A stretch of DNA of 64,000 nucleotides from Galbula dea (GCA_013399015.1 VWZX01006832.1:310001-374000), one strand, 5' to 3'. Counted from the first letter of the stretch, positions 1-14,111 are shown. Made by a program: numbers and translations. Notes: a model not told the origin generated them from the letters alone.

Positions 1-3000
1 CTGGTTTACTTGCTCCCTGCTCTTTCTGCTCCTGCTGTTAGGGGAGTGATGGATTTCACCCTCCACCACCTCAGACTAAACCTAATAGCAAAGTAAGTAG
101 GGGAGATGGAGAGAGGCAGCTGGCAATAGTGCTCTGGCCAGGTGGTCATTAAAGTCTCCTCCAGCTCTCAGAGTGACCATTAATGACTAACTAGTTGTGC
201 TCCCACTGCAGTACTGATTAATGTCATAAGCCTCTCCACTGCATGCAGTACCTGCACAGAGAAGGGGAGTCTCCATGGCATGCAGATGCCCTGCTGGCAC
301 TGGGGGACCCTAGCTCTGACCAGTGGCCAAGGAAGCAGGTGTGCTGTTGTACCCAACGTTGGTGATGGCTTTGTCAGGGTGTCTATGAAGCCAGCTCCCC
401 TACAAGCTCACCTCTACTACAAGTCTGTTCCCTGGCAGTGAGTAGAGGGGGTGCTGGCTGCTCTTCTGCTCCAGGAGAGGGGGAGCAGGCAGGAGATGAC
501 TTGCAGCACGTGCTTATGGTAGCCTACGTGCTCCTCTGGCTCCTGCTGTAATTTGCTGAGGCCCCATGGTTTATTAACTGTAGTCTCAGAATGATGGATG
601 GTGCTTGTTTAATGCAAACCTGCCTTTGGTGCTGCTGTTTCAGCAGCTGCTGATTTGTTTTCTTCCTTCCTCTGCATCAGAGCTGGTAGTAACCTAGCTG
701 GGATCAGAATAAAGCACTTATTTTCTCTGACCTTGATATGAGCATGAGCTTGTCCCCTTTCCTCCTCCTCTGCCAGCCACCCCCTCTCCCTCTTGCTTTG
801 GTAAGATTTGGGTACAGAGCAGAGAACGCTGCACACAGAAGCAGGAAGCCCATGGGTGGATGGCTGGTGCCAGTGGGTTTGCAGAGGGCAGGAGTGGGGA
901 GCAAGCAGCAGCTGACTGCCAACTGCACAGAGCCAGATCAGGGGCATGGAGAGCTGCTTCTCCAGCCTGCAGCTGGACCTCAGGAGGGCACCGAGCTCTG
1001 CCCAGAGTTCAGACAGCTTCCTGCTTTCTGGGCCTGGAAGAGAGGGATGCATTCTCTGCCTGCTCTGCCTGATTCTGCTCTGCAGCATCCAAGAGAAGAT
1101 CTGCTGCCCTCCCAGCAGCATGGCACTGGGAAGAGACAAAAGCCAGCCTGCCCATGGGGGACAAGAAGAGAAGGAGCAATGGCTATGGGACAGGATGAAG
1201 CTGGCCTGGCCCCCACTGGTGTGTGATGGAGAGGCTTTTTAATTGCTTGGTGGTGCTGTGTTCTATGGCCCATTTGCAGCTTTCTTGTCTGTTTAGAAAC
1301 TGTGAAATGAGGCACAGTAATCAAGGAGGGTTTTAATAACCATCCTAGCTCTGACATTTAAATTACAGATGGCATTTTCAATTAAACAGACACTCTCAGC
1401 AGGTTTAATTTAGCTATCAGTTCTGCTTTGTTCTTTAAGCTCTTTCTTCAAAACAGTGATGAATTTCAATCTTGCTCTGAAGGGAGAAGGAGCTGAGGAG
1501 GGGTTGGAGGTAGCTGGAGAAAGGGAAGCCCCTTCAGAGGATACTGTATGTGCAAAGGGAAAACAGACATGGAACTCCCCCAGCACAGGTTAGTGCACAG
1601 GATGCTTGGCATGCTCAAGGGTCACTTGGTATGCCTACAGAGACAACACCATGCTTCCAAATACAGGAACAGCTGGACTTGAGCACCACATCCATGCTCT
1701 GGCCTGTGTGCATGCCTGCCTACTTTCACACCTCTGCTCCATACTGTCTTTGAGGGCAATACCTTATGTATATTCCTAGAAAACATGCCTGCCTGACTTC
1801 ATCAGGTGCACACAGCATGGCATGGCCAGCCTTGTGCCTGGTTGTCCTCCAGCTCCAGAGAGGATAGCTGGGCCTGTGCCCTGACATGCTCTCTGGCAGG
1901 AGCCCTGTTCTCCTGTGTGCATCTGTGCTGCACTCCTGCAGTGTTATTCCCACTGTTTCCTTGCTGTCCTGCTTCTGCCCAGGCAGGATGCCCTGTCCCC
2001 CAGCACAGCAGCCTGTGGACCTGGCCATGCCCAGCTGCATTCACCTGCAATCCCACTGCTCTCCTTTCTATCTCCTTACAGTACAACATGGAAAAGTCCT
2101 TCCAAAAGGGGGATGGGGTTGGGACTTGCAATGTCAATAGCCAAATCTGTGCACTGTGGTGCTACACAGACCTGGAAGCCACAGCTCAGGTGAGGGTGTA
2201 GTTCAGGAGGACTTGGCTATTGTGTGTGCTTATAGTCCTCAGCTGGTGATTTCTGTGACAGATGAATGTTTCATAAATGAAGGGCACTGTTCTGAGCCTT
2301 CCTCTGGGGTGCTGCTGGAGAGGAGCCTGTCCTCTCCTGCTGAGGAGAGCTCCTGCTTCCCTGCAGCTGTCGTGAGTTGCCTCCTGCCCATCTCTCCAGT
2401 GTAAAACAGGGCTGGATAATTTCATCACTGCTAATAACATTTCTAGCGAGGCAAGCTACAATAATGATAAGGGTAATTGAATCTCATGCTTCAGGGATAA
2501 GCTGAGCTCAGGAGGGGGATCAGGGAGGAATTCATTTCCCCCTTCCCTGTGGAAGCTGCTTTGCACAGTCGATCATTAGTGTTGAAATGCTGATGCTTTC
2601 CCTGGCACAGGGGTGGGCTGACCCTACCAGCTGGCCTCCAGAAGATCCCTATTGCCTGCTGTCTGCCCTGGGTCTCAGTGCTCTGATCTGTGGCAAGGGG
2701 AGAGCCGGATTTGCCTGCAGTCATTCCAGGAGAAAGGGGAGAGGGATGATAAGGGGAGGCAAGGCACTGCCTGCCTGAGGCACCAGTCACAGCCTGCTGG
2801 TGTGTGCTGGGGATGGACAAGTATGCCAGGAGGAGCAGAGGCAAACTGTGAGGATAGCTGCTGTGTGGTATGTTCCTGGGCAACTGGCTTGGCATAGAAA
2901 AAACGTGAACAGCTTCCACAGTGATCCATTTTTCCTTGGCCAGAGTACTGCTTAGGTTTTTAACCTGGGGGTAGGGATGAACTAACCTGTAGAGATATGT

Positions 3001-6000
3001 ATGAAACCAGGCTGTCCTAAGAGCTGCCAGGAGACAGCTCTGCTGTCAGCTAACATCTATGGGCTTTGGTGAATCTAATCCTCAGGACTTGGAAAGCCTC
3101 CTCTTACATGTCCTCAAAATAGCAAGAAGTTATAGTTCCTGCAGTGGTATTAGAGAAGTTGTTCATAGTATTTATGGTGCAAAGTTAATTTCAAATGGTG
3201 TCATTTGAGAAAATCCTGACTGGATTAAAACTTAGAAGCACTCTAGGAAGCAGAATGTCTGCATAGCTGTTTTGTGTTATCCTCCTAGCTCCTAATACCA
3301 TCTAGAGGTGGATGCATTTCAGTGGGGTCTGAGGGGATCTCATAGTACCATTCTCTTACCTCAAAGGAGCATTGTTTTTTAATTACCTCATTTGTGCTTG
3401 TTGGGAAGCTTAAAGGGTTCTGAGTTGTGGGAATGAAAGAGGCTATAGAGGATACTAGGTTGTTATTTGTCAGGAATAAACCAGAGTGATGCAGCTCAGC
3501 TAAATGGAGCTTTCAGAGCTGTCTGAGGGGTGGGAGCTCTCACTAAAAAGACCTGGCTGGCTGAGCTGAAGAGAGAAGATGCCTGGAAGGCAGTAGGGGA
3601 AAGAAGTCAGCAGTCAGGCATCTGTCTTTGTCCTCTCACTGTCCTCCATGACCATCCTTTTAGAGGGATCTATTTCCCCCAGTGCATGGTCTGGACAGGA
3701 TAAGCAGTGGAGTCATCTCAAGGTCTGTAAATAGGGCTCTGAGACCTTGAATAGGACTCTGAGAGCCATGCAATGCAACACACTGAATCCAGCAGCACAG
3801 AGGTATGCTCAGGAATGCTCTGGAGTCTTTTTTCACTTCTAAGAGAGAAACCTCCATGTGGCTGTGCTAGTGCTGGAAGGAGGGCCCAGGAGGCAGGAAA
3901 ACATGTCTATTCATTTTTTTTTTCTCCTTAACAGCTGTGAATTATTCATGGAACTCTACAGACTTAGTGCTGGGGAAAGGATTTCCTGTTCATTATTTAC
4001 TGATCTCTTCAGAAGCATTACACTTTTTTTTCCTTGGGGTCTCTTTTGGAGTAGGAGAAGTTTGTCCCTCTGGACTTTCAAGGAGTCCTTTGCCAAATGC
4101 CTTTTATTTATTCTTTATAATGAAGCTGCTAGAATTAATTCCTAAGAAAGACAGTGCAAAGAAACATCCCTGTCATTAAACAGTCTTCAGAGCTGTGATT
4201 ACAAGATTTCCAAGGGGCAAATGAATGCCTCAGTGGACTCTGTGTCAATTGACTCATGATGTGATTGACTGATGGTGTCTGGTCTCAATTCGAAGCTGTC
4301 CTTGATGTCTATCACCTGATTCTTTCCCTGGCTCTGAGTGTGGGATAGAAGGACTGCAGTGGGGTGGACCAAAAGCCCTGATGACCATGGTGGGAAGGAG
4401 TCCAGCAGTTTGGCCCTGAGACTAGGTCTTTCTTGAGGTTACCAATCCCCATATACCAAGGATATTGAGGTAGTACCCTTGGATTTTTTTGGTCAGGGCT
4501 GTGATATCTGGGATCCTTTCTCTATAGGAGTGTCACTCTGTGTTCATCAGACAGAGTCTGGGTCATGTTCCTGTGACCTCTGCATCATGGTGTCCCTGAT
4601 GGTCAGAGAGGCTGCCCTGTGTCAGCATCTCCTCTCCGCTCCGGGGTTGTGTGCCTGAAGGAGACCACAAGATATCTCCTACCTACGGTCCCACACGTGG
4701 TGGCATTCACACAGGTTCCTGCTTGTGCCTTCTCACTGGAGCTATGCTCTTTCCTCTCTTTGTCTCCAGCTCTAGCACTTTGCACAAAGGTGCTGCAGCT
4801 CTGCCTGTTGTTCTTCACGGGGTGCTTGCTGTTTTCTAAAGGTGCTATTCATTCTTATCTAGCGATTTGCAGATACACAGAGGGTAATTTCTCCAAGGTC
4901 TGTTTCCAGGTGGGACTGTGATAATGTCAAGTAATTAACTGGGCTTTGTGGTCTCTGAGGGCAGCTTCAGACTCCTGATTACCTGTGTGGATGAGCCAGG
5001 GAATTGCTGTTGTGCATGTTGATGAAGACAATCTTTTTGTGAGAGTCTGCCAGGCTCCCGGGTTGTGATGAGCAGAGCTGAAGGTAAGACCCAGAGGGGA
5101 GTGATCGCTGGTGTCAGGGGGAGAGTGGATCAGAGGCACCGGTGCAGATGTGGCTGTGAAACAGACCCTGGAGCACTGCTTTTGCGGGCAGGGCAGTTGG
5201 CTGGACGCCGGTCAGAGAGAGGACACTGGAGTCTCTGTTGACATGTTCAGACTGTTACGTCCCCTGTTCTGTGCTCTGGCTGCTTCTGTTTGTGCTTGAT
5301 GTGCAAGGAGGGCTGCTTGCCCCTTTGTAAGATGCAGGACTCTAGTTGCCAGGAGAGCCTCCAGAAAACTTCGAAAGGCCAGAGGAGTAAAGTGACTTGA
5401 GGCATGGAACTTAGCTGTAGTGTAAAGGAAGGTAGCAATTCATCTGGACAGGAATTGCTGCCACCTTGGCTAGTCCAGCCTCCTCCCATCCAAGATCACT
5501 GGACTCGTGAAGGAAGGGTTTGAAAGCAACCTGGAGAAGCTTGGCTGGGCTCTCTGGGTCAGTGTACTAGGTCATCAAGAGAACAGCAGCACCTTTGCCT
5601 ATGAGCTCTAACGTTCTCTGGAGATGCAGGCTGGCTGCCTGGCTAGGCACCAGTGTGGGGAGATATGGGAATGGCATGTTTAAATTATTTGGGAATTTTC
5701 AGAGGTCTCTGCAGGCAACTGCTCCTTAGGTATGTGTAGGGGAGGGTTGTAGCACTGCTAATGAGGGTAACTCAGAGGAGAACCCAGAATGTGTTGCTGA
5801 AGCCTGGCAGTTCTTGGCTCAGGGTTGTTCACACCCAGGGACTCAGCAGGACAGACTTCCAGTGTATTCAGGACAGATGTCACTACCCAGCACTGCACCA
5901 CTCTGACAAGAGGCAACAATGGTCTCCCTTTTGCCTTGTGTGGTAGACACTCTTCAGACACCTTGAGGTGTTTCCTGGCTGTTTCTCTACCTGCTGGACA

Positions 6001-6403
6001 TAAAGCTTTCAGCCACTTTCTGCCACACGGATGTGCAGCAGTGACATGCTCAAGGAGGGAGAGCTTGTGTGGATTCCCATCTGACAGCACCTGGGTGCTG
6101 TTATTGTGGGAGGTAGATCTTGACACTGGGGCTTGGCAATGAGATGAAATGTCATTCATTTTGCATGCAGGCAAAAAGCACAGTAAATGAAAGGATTAGA
6201 TAGAGTATGCATGAAGGGAGAGCTCTTGTCCTGATCAATAATTTAACAGTTCCCAGGCAACTGAGAGTTAGGACTGCAGGTACAAACCAGTTATTTGAGG
6301 CTTAAATAAAAAAACAGGAGTAGCAAAAAAAAACACTTCCAAGAAACTGTTAAAAATATTAGTGTGTTCAGATTTACTGGTTGCCCTTGAGTTGAAGGTT
6401 GCA

Positions 6404-6450
6404 GTTAAATGTAACTGGAACTTAGTTAAATGTAACTGCAGTTAAATGTA
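6404..6450. repeat. Short direct repeat, three copies of GTTAAATGTA
   Basis: GTTAAATGTAACTG occurs at 6404-6417 and 6425-6438. A third copy diverges after GTTAAATGTA at 6441-6450. Spacing is 21 and 16 bases. It is a local duplication with no visible function. Confidence 0.7.
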
Positions 6451-9400
6451 TAGGAATTCATATTTACATCTATTCAAAGTGCCTTAAACTGTCATATTAT
6501 GATAGCATAAGGGAGAGCAAAAATACTAAGTTATCCCTGTCCATTTAGAGGAGTGGCTTTGTCTTACTGATGAAACTGTTGAAATGCTTTTTCCAGTGGA
6601 TGCTGATTGTGCCCACACTGTTCTGTATGGCCACGTGCTGTGCTGGAGGCTGTATGAAGCAGTGAGTGAGGCTCTACTGGGGAGGCAGTGTGGTTCAAAG
6701 AACAGGGCTGGGGGCTTGGAGTTCTTGGCTGTGTTCACAGGCTTCCTGTCAGACTCATAGCTAAAGCAGGCATATGTCTCTGCCATCCCTGTGCTAAAAT
6801 AGGGATAATGGCTCATGGAAGGCAATAAAATCTGCTGGTGGTTCAGAAGCATACATGTATATCACAGCCCAGGTTCCTGGAGCAAGCACTGTCTAGATAC
6901 AGATCAGGAATTAATGTTTGGGGTTTTTTTCTTTATTGTGAAGATGATCTTGCCTTTTAGGCTTGCTTGTCTGCATCAAAGCCCCTTTCCTAACCTCTTT
7001 TCTATCTGTGCTGAACCCCTAGCTCTGCTAAGAAGAGAGGCACTGACCTTCATAACTGTCTGTAAGCAGCATCTTGTAGCAGCATCTCTCCTGTAAGGAG
7101 AGTGGGAGTGTGTCTAAGCATAAGGACAGCAGCTTCTCATTTCTTTGAGCTGAAATACCCAATGGCAACAAACCAGTATTGCTTCCTTTGTTTTGCCTGG
7201 TTTTCCTCATAGTCACTGCTACATTAAAAGTTCTAGATAAGAAAGAAGTCCTCTGGTTCTTCACATGTGCCATGGTACGTTTTCAGCACCCTCCTGCCCC
7301 AGGTGGTGTCGCCCACACCGTGAGAAGCAGTGGCAGAGTGACATCAGCAAGCATTAGTGTTCCTTGCTCTCTGAAAGGCCCATTTGAGGGGTCTCAGCCC
7401 AGATATTCCAGCAAACAGCCCCCTCCCAATGTCATCAAGGAGTTGCTCTTGCCTCTGGGGATCCCTAGAACCAGGTGGGGCTGGTTAATCACCCCAAGCA
7501 AAGTGTCAGAGCCTCCCAAGAAGGAAGGGTTAGCTTGTGTGTGCCGGTCTGAACCTCTCTCAGACAGGGGTGGTATCCTGTGCCTGGCAGAACCCAAGCC
7601 TGGATAGGCTCATGTTTGTCCCAGGGGTTTTGGATCAGTTATCTCTCTTCCTCTGTCCACTTTTACCTAGCCACTTACCCTCAAGTGCTGTCTTCCTTGG
7701 CTTTACACCCACGGTTTGGTTAGCTTACCAGCAGGAGCTGCCCTCTCTGCCTTGTTATGCATCCTCTCACTGCTGGCTGTGCTCAAACCGGGCATGTCCC
7801 TGAGAGTCCAGTGGGAAGCAGGGGCTGGAGCTGTGCTCTTTGCTCTCCTGAGCCCTGGTTTGCACAGCTGCTGGGTGACCAAGTTTGTGCTGTGCAGGAT
7901 GAGGGACACAAGCATCTGACAAAGGGAGATTGGGGCTGCTGCCTGATTTTTATTTTTTTTTAAATGTTGCTTAGAAACCAAACTCAATCTTGCCTAACTC
8001 CACCAGAGCTGCAGTGCAGGACTCTTGGCACAAGGGGAAAGAAGGGGCTTTGTTTTTGTTATTATTTTCTACTTCTTTCCCTTCTTACAAGAAATAACTC
8101 ACTTTTCAGCTGTTGGAGAAGGTAGTAATTGATCTAGAGCTTTGCTGCTTGCCTTCCAGAATGGTTTTATTCTTAATGTAGGAATAAAACTCCGTTAGGT
8201 CAAATACACAGCAATAAATACAAGGAGCACATTAGCTTTAATATATTGGATTATTCCACTTGGTGGTGACGGGCAAAAAACCCAAGATTTAATTCCCCTG
8301 GCAATGCAGGCAAAGAAAATCACTTTCCCTGCCCATTTTTTTTCTGTTAAGTCATTTTTGTCTGTCAGTGTGAGTGCTGCAGGCTTTGACAGGGTTTAAT
8401 TTTACTTTGGTTTTGTTTTAACCTGTTATGAAAGTAAGAAGTATTTTCTCCCAGTAAATTGTTCTCAAATTCACTCAGTGTCTTTTATTTCTAGCTGTTA
8501 CTGATTCCTTCCCTGGTGGGAGGTGAAGAGCTCTTGGTGCTGTCAGGAAGTGGAAGATTGACAGGAGCTGGGGTGGCTTTTGGCTTCACCACTCTGCTGT
8601 TGGAGTTGGGGCAGTGAGATCCTCACAGCTCTGCCCCTTTCTCCAGCTATGCTGGTGTCAGGTTCTGTTCCTGCCCTGAAGCTTCCCAGATAGAACTGGG
8701 ATTTGCTTCTCCATGCCTACTGGTTTTGTGATATACCACATCCTTCAATGCCACAACATCTGTGGCATCTTTCCTTGTGTCCCACACACTTCTGTGCCAG
8801 AAGTGATGTGTATGGGTGGGAAGGAGCCTGCCATTGAGAGAAGAGAACTTAGAGCAGGCAAGCCTGGATTGTGCAGTTGGGGTGAGTGTGTTGGTTCTAA
8901 AGCTTCTCTCCTGTGTGCAAACTGGCAAGAGAGACTGGGGAAAAAACAAGGTAGGAGTGTGCCTGTGGGTAGCTGTGTCTCTGCACTGCACTCATTTGTC
9001 CAGGTAGTTATCACTCCAATAAGCAGGGCTCCTCCACCAGCACCTAGACTCTATCTGATTGTGTTTGGCTAAGACAAGAAAGACTTCACAACAGTCCTGC
9101 TGGCAATTAATTGGCTTTTGTTCAGCAAGAGTGAACAAGATCTCATCTTAATCTGTTTCATTATTTCTCCTTGTAGAGCACAGCCAACACAAGATTAGGT
9201 TTAATTTACAAAAAAATGCAAAGTCATTACTCATATCTGAATCAGGATTTTATCTGCTTCATTTTGCAATGCTTGGTGTGTCAATATTAAGGAGAGGAGC
9301 TGTGTGGTGTGTGGTGAGGTGGAAATAGTGCTGCTTGACTTCGGGACCTTTTGGAAGGGATTACAAATAGCAGAGCTCTGATATCATCCTTCTTCTACCC

Positions 9401-10669
9401 TCACCTCCTGCCCTTCCTGGGTGAAGCTTTGTGTTCATGAAAACTAGCCTCTTCCCACAGGACAGTGAGCCATGATGCTCTTGGCTCTCATCTCCTAGCT
9501 CCTTATGCAGTAGCAACCCTGGGCACATGTGGAACAGAGCTATGGAAAGCCAAAAGGAGATGTGAGGTCTGTGGCAGTACCAGCCAGAGGTGGGTTTTGT
9601 CTGACACCATGGGAAAAGGCTATGCCATTCCCTGTGATGGTCACTGTCTGAGGACATCCCTGTCCTGACAGTGCAGGAAGGCCAAACTGGTGGTTTCTGA
9701 AGTGTTCTGCATGGCTGTGGACACATGCCCATGGGCTTATCTGCCCCTACACATCAATGCACTGTGAGTGCTCATGCAACCCATCCCACAACCAGGCTCC
9801 CCTTCTACCCTGGCCCCTCCAGGCAGTAGCTCACAGAGCTGCTCACAGCATGTTCCCTTTCCCTGGCTCTTCTGAACATGGTGCCTACATCTGCAACATG
9901 CTCAGAGGGAAGCATCTTGCTGCTGAAGCTTGCTGCACTTGCTGGTTAGTGCTGAGCTCCTGTTCCTGTTGCAGTTAGGTTCCCCCATGATCTATCAGCC
10001 CAGCAAGCACTCTTATGACTTCACTGTGGCCTCTCACCTTTCTGGGAGCACTGATTGCACTGTGGTTAATGGCTCTGCACAGATAGCAGCTCCAGAGGAG
10101 GTTAGCCAAGGGCAAGTGTAATATAGCTGGGACTCTTGCCTTGCTGGGGAGGGCTGTTGAACTTGGTCTGCAAGGAAGGTAGTACAGTGGCTGTGTGTAC
10201 CTCGGCACAGTGTAGATGGGGATGCAGACAGCCCTGCTGCTCTGGGTATGATCCTCCTGGGCTGGAAAGGAATGATACTGATGTAAGTGAATCTCTGAAT
10301 AAATCAGTGCCCCAGGACAGTGTCAAGTGAGCTGTGCTGTTTCCAATCGAACTGGAAAGGCAGGACCTGATCTGTGTTCAGGAAAGCTGTCGCTGCTCTG
10401 TTGAGAGTGTTACAGTTTAAAAGACTGCCTGCATCCAGGAGGAGTGTGCTGTGAGTGTCTGATGCCCAAGAGGCAACTGCACTTCCCAAATGTAAGGGGT
10501 GTCCCTGGTGGCAGGATAAGCCTCGGGGTCTCTAGAGCAAAAGCTGCTTGCAAACCATGACAGCATGTGTTGAAACGGGACAAGCAGAAGAGAAACACCA
10601 ACTTGAGCCTAAGCTGCAGCCAGAAGCAGCAAGGAGCAGTGATCAGAGACAGGCTCACAGAGGGAACCC

Positions 10670-10940
10670 TTGCGGTGCACTCTGCCTGCTGTTCTGGTAC
10701 CCCTCGGTGCAGGCTCCCGGAGCAGTGCCGGGGCCGCGGTGCCTCTGGGCTCGCTGCCTGCAGCCCGAGTGCCCTCTGCTGTCCCCACGTCTCCGGAGAG
10801 CTCCGGCTGGCAGCGCAGGGGCGAGCGAGCCCACTGCTCTGTGGATGCTGCCAGCAAGCTGGAGCCCGGAGCTGCTGGGAGGAGGAAGCAAAGGCAGTTG
10901 GGCACCTCCACCGCGATCTTTCTTTGCGGGAGACGAAACT
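10670..10940. promoter_or_regulatory. Orphan CpG island candidate
   Basis: I count about 19 CpG dinucleotides in roughly 265 bases, in a region otherwise depleted of CpG. No recognisable gene starts here on either strand. A TTTAAAA TATA-like string lies just beyond it on the plus strand near 10950. It could be the promoter of an unannotated transcript, an enhancer, or an exonised or degraded island. Frames open through it are what GC-rich sequence gives by chance. Confidence 0.45.
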
Positions 10941-12514
10941 CTCTTCCTTTAAAACTCAGCCCAGAACTGTGCTTGTGTGCTTGCTTGGCTGCATCTGGCT
11001 TTCTGTTCCTGTGACATCTCTTCCTCCCACCAATCTTGACCATGTCTCTCCTGTTCTGGTTTGTCAGGTACCTTTACCTGCAGGCTGCTGTGTGAGGAGC
11101 TCAGCTCCAGCTGTCTCCAGCAGTAGTTATCCAGCCTCCATGATGCTTCCTGGTTGAACTAACTGTAGCTGTTCTCGCTGTAACTCTGAAGTGCCTCCCC
11201 AGTAGAAAGCAACTTTAGGCCCTTTTCTTTTCCTAGCAGGTAAGGAGGTTGAGAAGGACAAGGCAGTCACAGCCCCAAGGGTAGCAGGAAGAACTAGCTG
11301 GGTGGAGGGAGAAGTAGGAATCAGGTTAGCTTAGTGCTGATGGTGTTCACCTATGGACTTTGGTTTTTTTCCCTGAGACACCTGTGTGGTGTGGGACAGC
11401 AATGAAGGTGGTGTGGGAAAGGCTGTGTGAGTTGCAAAGGGAGGTGTGTGCCCAGGGGACATATCTTCAGTAGCCTAGTGTTTTCTGGTTCCTCAGAGCT
11501 TTCCTGCTTCTGACAGGCTTGTGGGCCCAAATACAAGGCTAAGTCACTGGCTTTCCATCCTTTTGGTGGCTGCACTCATCTTGGCTGCAGCTTTAGGCTG
11601 GAAGCCTCTGCTGCAGGTGTAGTTGATGCCCTGCTGTCCTAGCTTTCAGGAAATGCCATTCCCAGCCCCTACAAGCTGTGTGATTTAGGGGAAACCAATC
11701 TTTCTAAACCATCCTCCTTTTCACTACTGGCTAGAACAGCTGGGCTGCAAGTAACAAAGGACTGGCAGATAGCTTTTTCTTCCCCATCTTTCCCATCTCC
11801 AGTCTTGAATGCCTGGTAGGGGAGCAAAATTCTCCATCTGCACAAACCCTCCCCCCAGGTGAGTAATAACAGATGCTTCATATAGAAAAAATCAATTAGA
11901 CTTGACAAGAGGTGTGCTGGTGCTTCCTTGCCATGGCCCCATCTTTCTCTGTTTGGTTCCTCTGCAAGAGGCTTGCTGTAAAAGCTATTATGAAAAAACC
12001 TTTTAAGTATAATGGCATTTATAGCCAGGACTAGCTGTGGTGGGCTTTGTAGAAAAGAAAATTACAGTGGGATCTCATACAATTGCAGCCACCAAGATGC
12101 AGTTGGCTACCCAGGACATCAGATGCCAGCTGCTGAGAACAGGAAAGGGCTGTGTGGAGTGCTGCATCTAGGGCTTCTCTTAGTGCCTCTGAGTGTTAAA
12201 GCAGCTAGGGTAAGAAATGTGTTTGTGCTCATGTCTTGGCCAAAAGCAAGTAGTTTTTGTCTTAAACTGTCTCTCCAGTTCTCATTGTCCAGATGTTTTG
12301 TTCCAACATGGGGTATTTGGGAGGACATTTCAACTTTGGGTGTGGTTCCCCACCGAGCCTAGTGGTGGGCTGCCCCAGAGGTGGCTGTGGTGCACTGTGG
12401 GTTTGATGTGCAAAGGAAACAGGAACCCTTTCTACAGCTCTTGTTGCCTTGTTCAGATCTGGGTAGAGACCTGTTTGAGTTTTTCCTCTGCATGGATGCT
12501 CCAGCAACACTTTT

Positions 12515-12539
12515 TGTGTGTGTGTGTGTGTGTGTGTGT
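12515..12539. repeat. (TG)n microsatellite
   Basis: An uninterrupted TG dinucleotide run of about 12 units sits between unique flanks. It is a probable length polymorphism. Confidence 0.95.
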
Positions 12540-14111
12540 TTCTGATTTAAGACCCAGGATTCTAAATGCTCTGAGTCTGGGTGATGAGAACATCTGTCAT
12601 GTATGACTGGAGGACAGACCCCTGTCTATAAGGCACATGCATGTGCATTGGTCATCAATGCTCCCAAGAGCTCCTGTGTAGCATTATACAGCTGCTTGCT
12701 GGTGTTGGCACAACAGAAAGCAGAAGGAACTCCTGTTAAAGCTGCAGCAGAACCCTTCAGTGGCTGAGAGTTTTAGTACCTCTCAACCTGTTTGTCACAG
12801 TTGCACTGACTTTCTGCAATCCTATGAGATTGCATCATCTCAATTTCCATGAAGCCTGTACCATGTGAGAAGCCATTAACCTCCTGCACACTGCTCAGCT
12901 CTGACAGGTGAGTTGACAGCATCTTGGAACTGGATGTATGTGCATGCTGCAGATTTCAGTGTGTTCAGACTTTTGGTATTTGGTCAAAACTCATCAGGCA
13001 CTTGGAACAAAATATTTATAATGTGAGCAAGACTGACTGGTGTGGGTTTTTCTTCCAAGTACCCAGGAATGCAGTTGCTTTAGGACTCTGTCACTGATGT
13101 GGCTGAATGTGAGGAGTGTCACTCCCCTGAGGTCAGCAGCAGCTTTTGCAGGAAGCTCTGTGGAGCAGAGGTAGCTCTTCCCTGCCATGAAGCTGCCAGG
13201 TATTGAGTGTCTTGGAAAGCAACTCTCGAGTGGGCAGGTCAGGACAGCTTTGCAGGATGCCCCTGACAGACAATGTGGACATCAGGCCTGCTGGCATGAG
13301 GAGGAAGTGTGGAGGGGGAAAGCCCCAGGTAGCTGCATTCATTGGAAGAGCTGCTGGGGGAACCAGTTGCATGTAGTAGTTCAGCCTAGATAAGCCTAAA
13401 GTGGGGACCATGGCCCTACCCTGTATTTATAAAGGGGCACAGTATCTGAAGGCTTAATTCTGGGCTTTATCCTGACTGTGAGATGGTGGCTTAGGAAAGG
13501 TTCATTTTAACAATCACATCAAGGTGTGTGGGATATTGAGCTCACTGCTGTAATAATTCCTTAGGATGGAATTCCTCCAGATGGAGGCCTCTCTTCTTCT
13601 GTGAGGCAGAGAGCTGGCAGCAAGTTGAATATTAACTAACAATTATGTCAGCTGCATTAAAGACTGTGGTGTATAAATTGTGTGACAGTGTATGCAGGGG
13701 TAATGGAGGGAAGTTCTCAACTGGTTCTGGTCTCTCCTGGGTCAGAACAAAGGCTGAACTCACAGTAGAGCTACCTGCTGGGAGTCACAGATGTCCTGGA
13801 GCACATCTGTCAGGGCTGGGCTGTGTAGGACCTCCTCTGCACCTTGCCTGAACCCCCACTGGTTTAAATGCACCTCTGCCTGCTGCTGCTCTGCATACCC
13901 ATTGCCCATCAAGTGCTTCTGACAGGTCTGGGCTGGGGAACAGAGCATGTACCTCTTTCTAGGAGACTCATGGGAAGACTCATGGTACAGTGACTCCTGG
14001 CTTTTGGACAGGACTGGTTGACATCACTCCAGATAACAGAACAAAAAAGCATGCTTAGTACCAGGACACATACCCAACACCCAAGGGAAGATCCACACAC
14101 AACAGCATCAC

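Larger units (their letters stand above)
1..14111. other. Gene-free left flank (intergenic, putative DISP3-FBXO2 interval)
   Basis: I recognise no coding exon here on either strand. The open frames are short, lack flanking splice signals that join up, and match no protein family I know. By synteny with human 1p36.22 this would lie between DISP3 and FBXO2, but I could not identify any DISP3 sequence. Recognisable contents are a TG microsatellite near 12.5 kb, a small CpG-rich block near 10.7-10.9 kb, a short triplicated motif near 6.4 kb, and AT-rich TAAT-containing blocks (for example 2.4 kb, 8.2 kb and 9.1-9.3 kb) that could be conserved non-coding elements. Scattered AATAAA hexamers (for example 8183 and 8213) could serve an upstream plus-strand 3' UTR, but nothing confirms this. 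Confidence 0.6.

Noticed and set aside
10567..11157. A 196-codon plus-strand frame across the orphan CpG island
   Set aside because: Several frames are open on both strands here because of composition. Cys/Ser-rich translation without domains does not support a gene.
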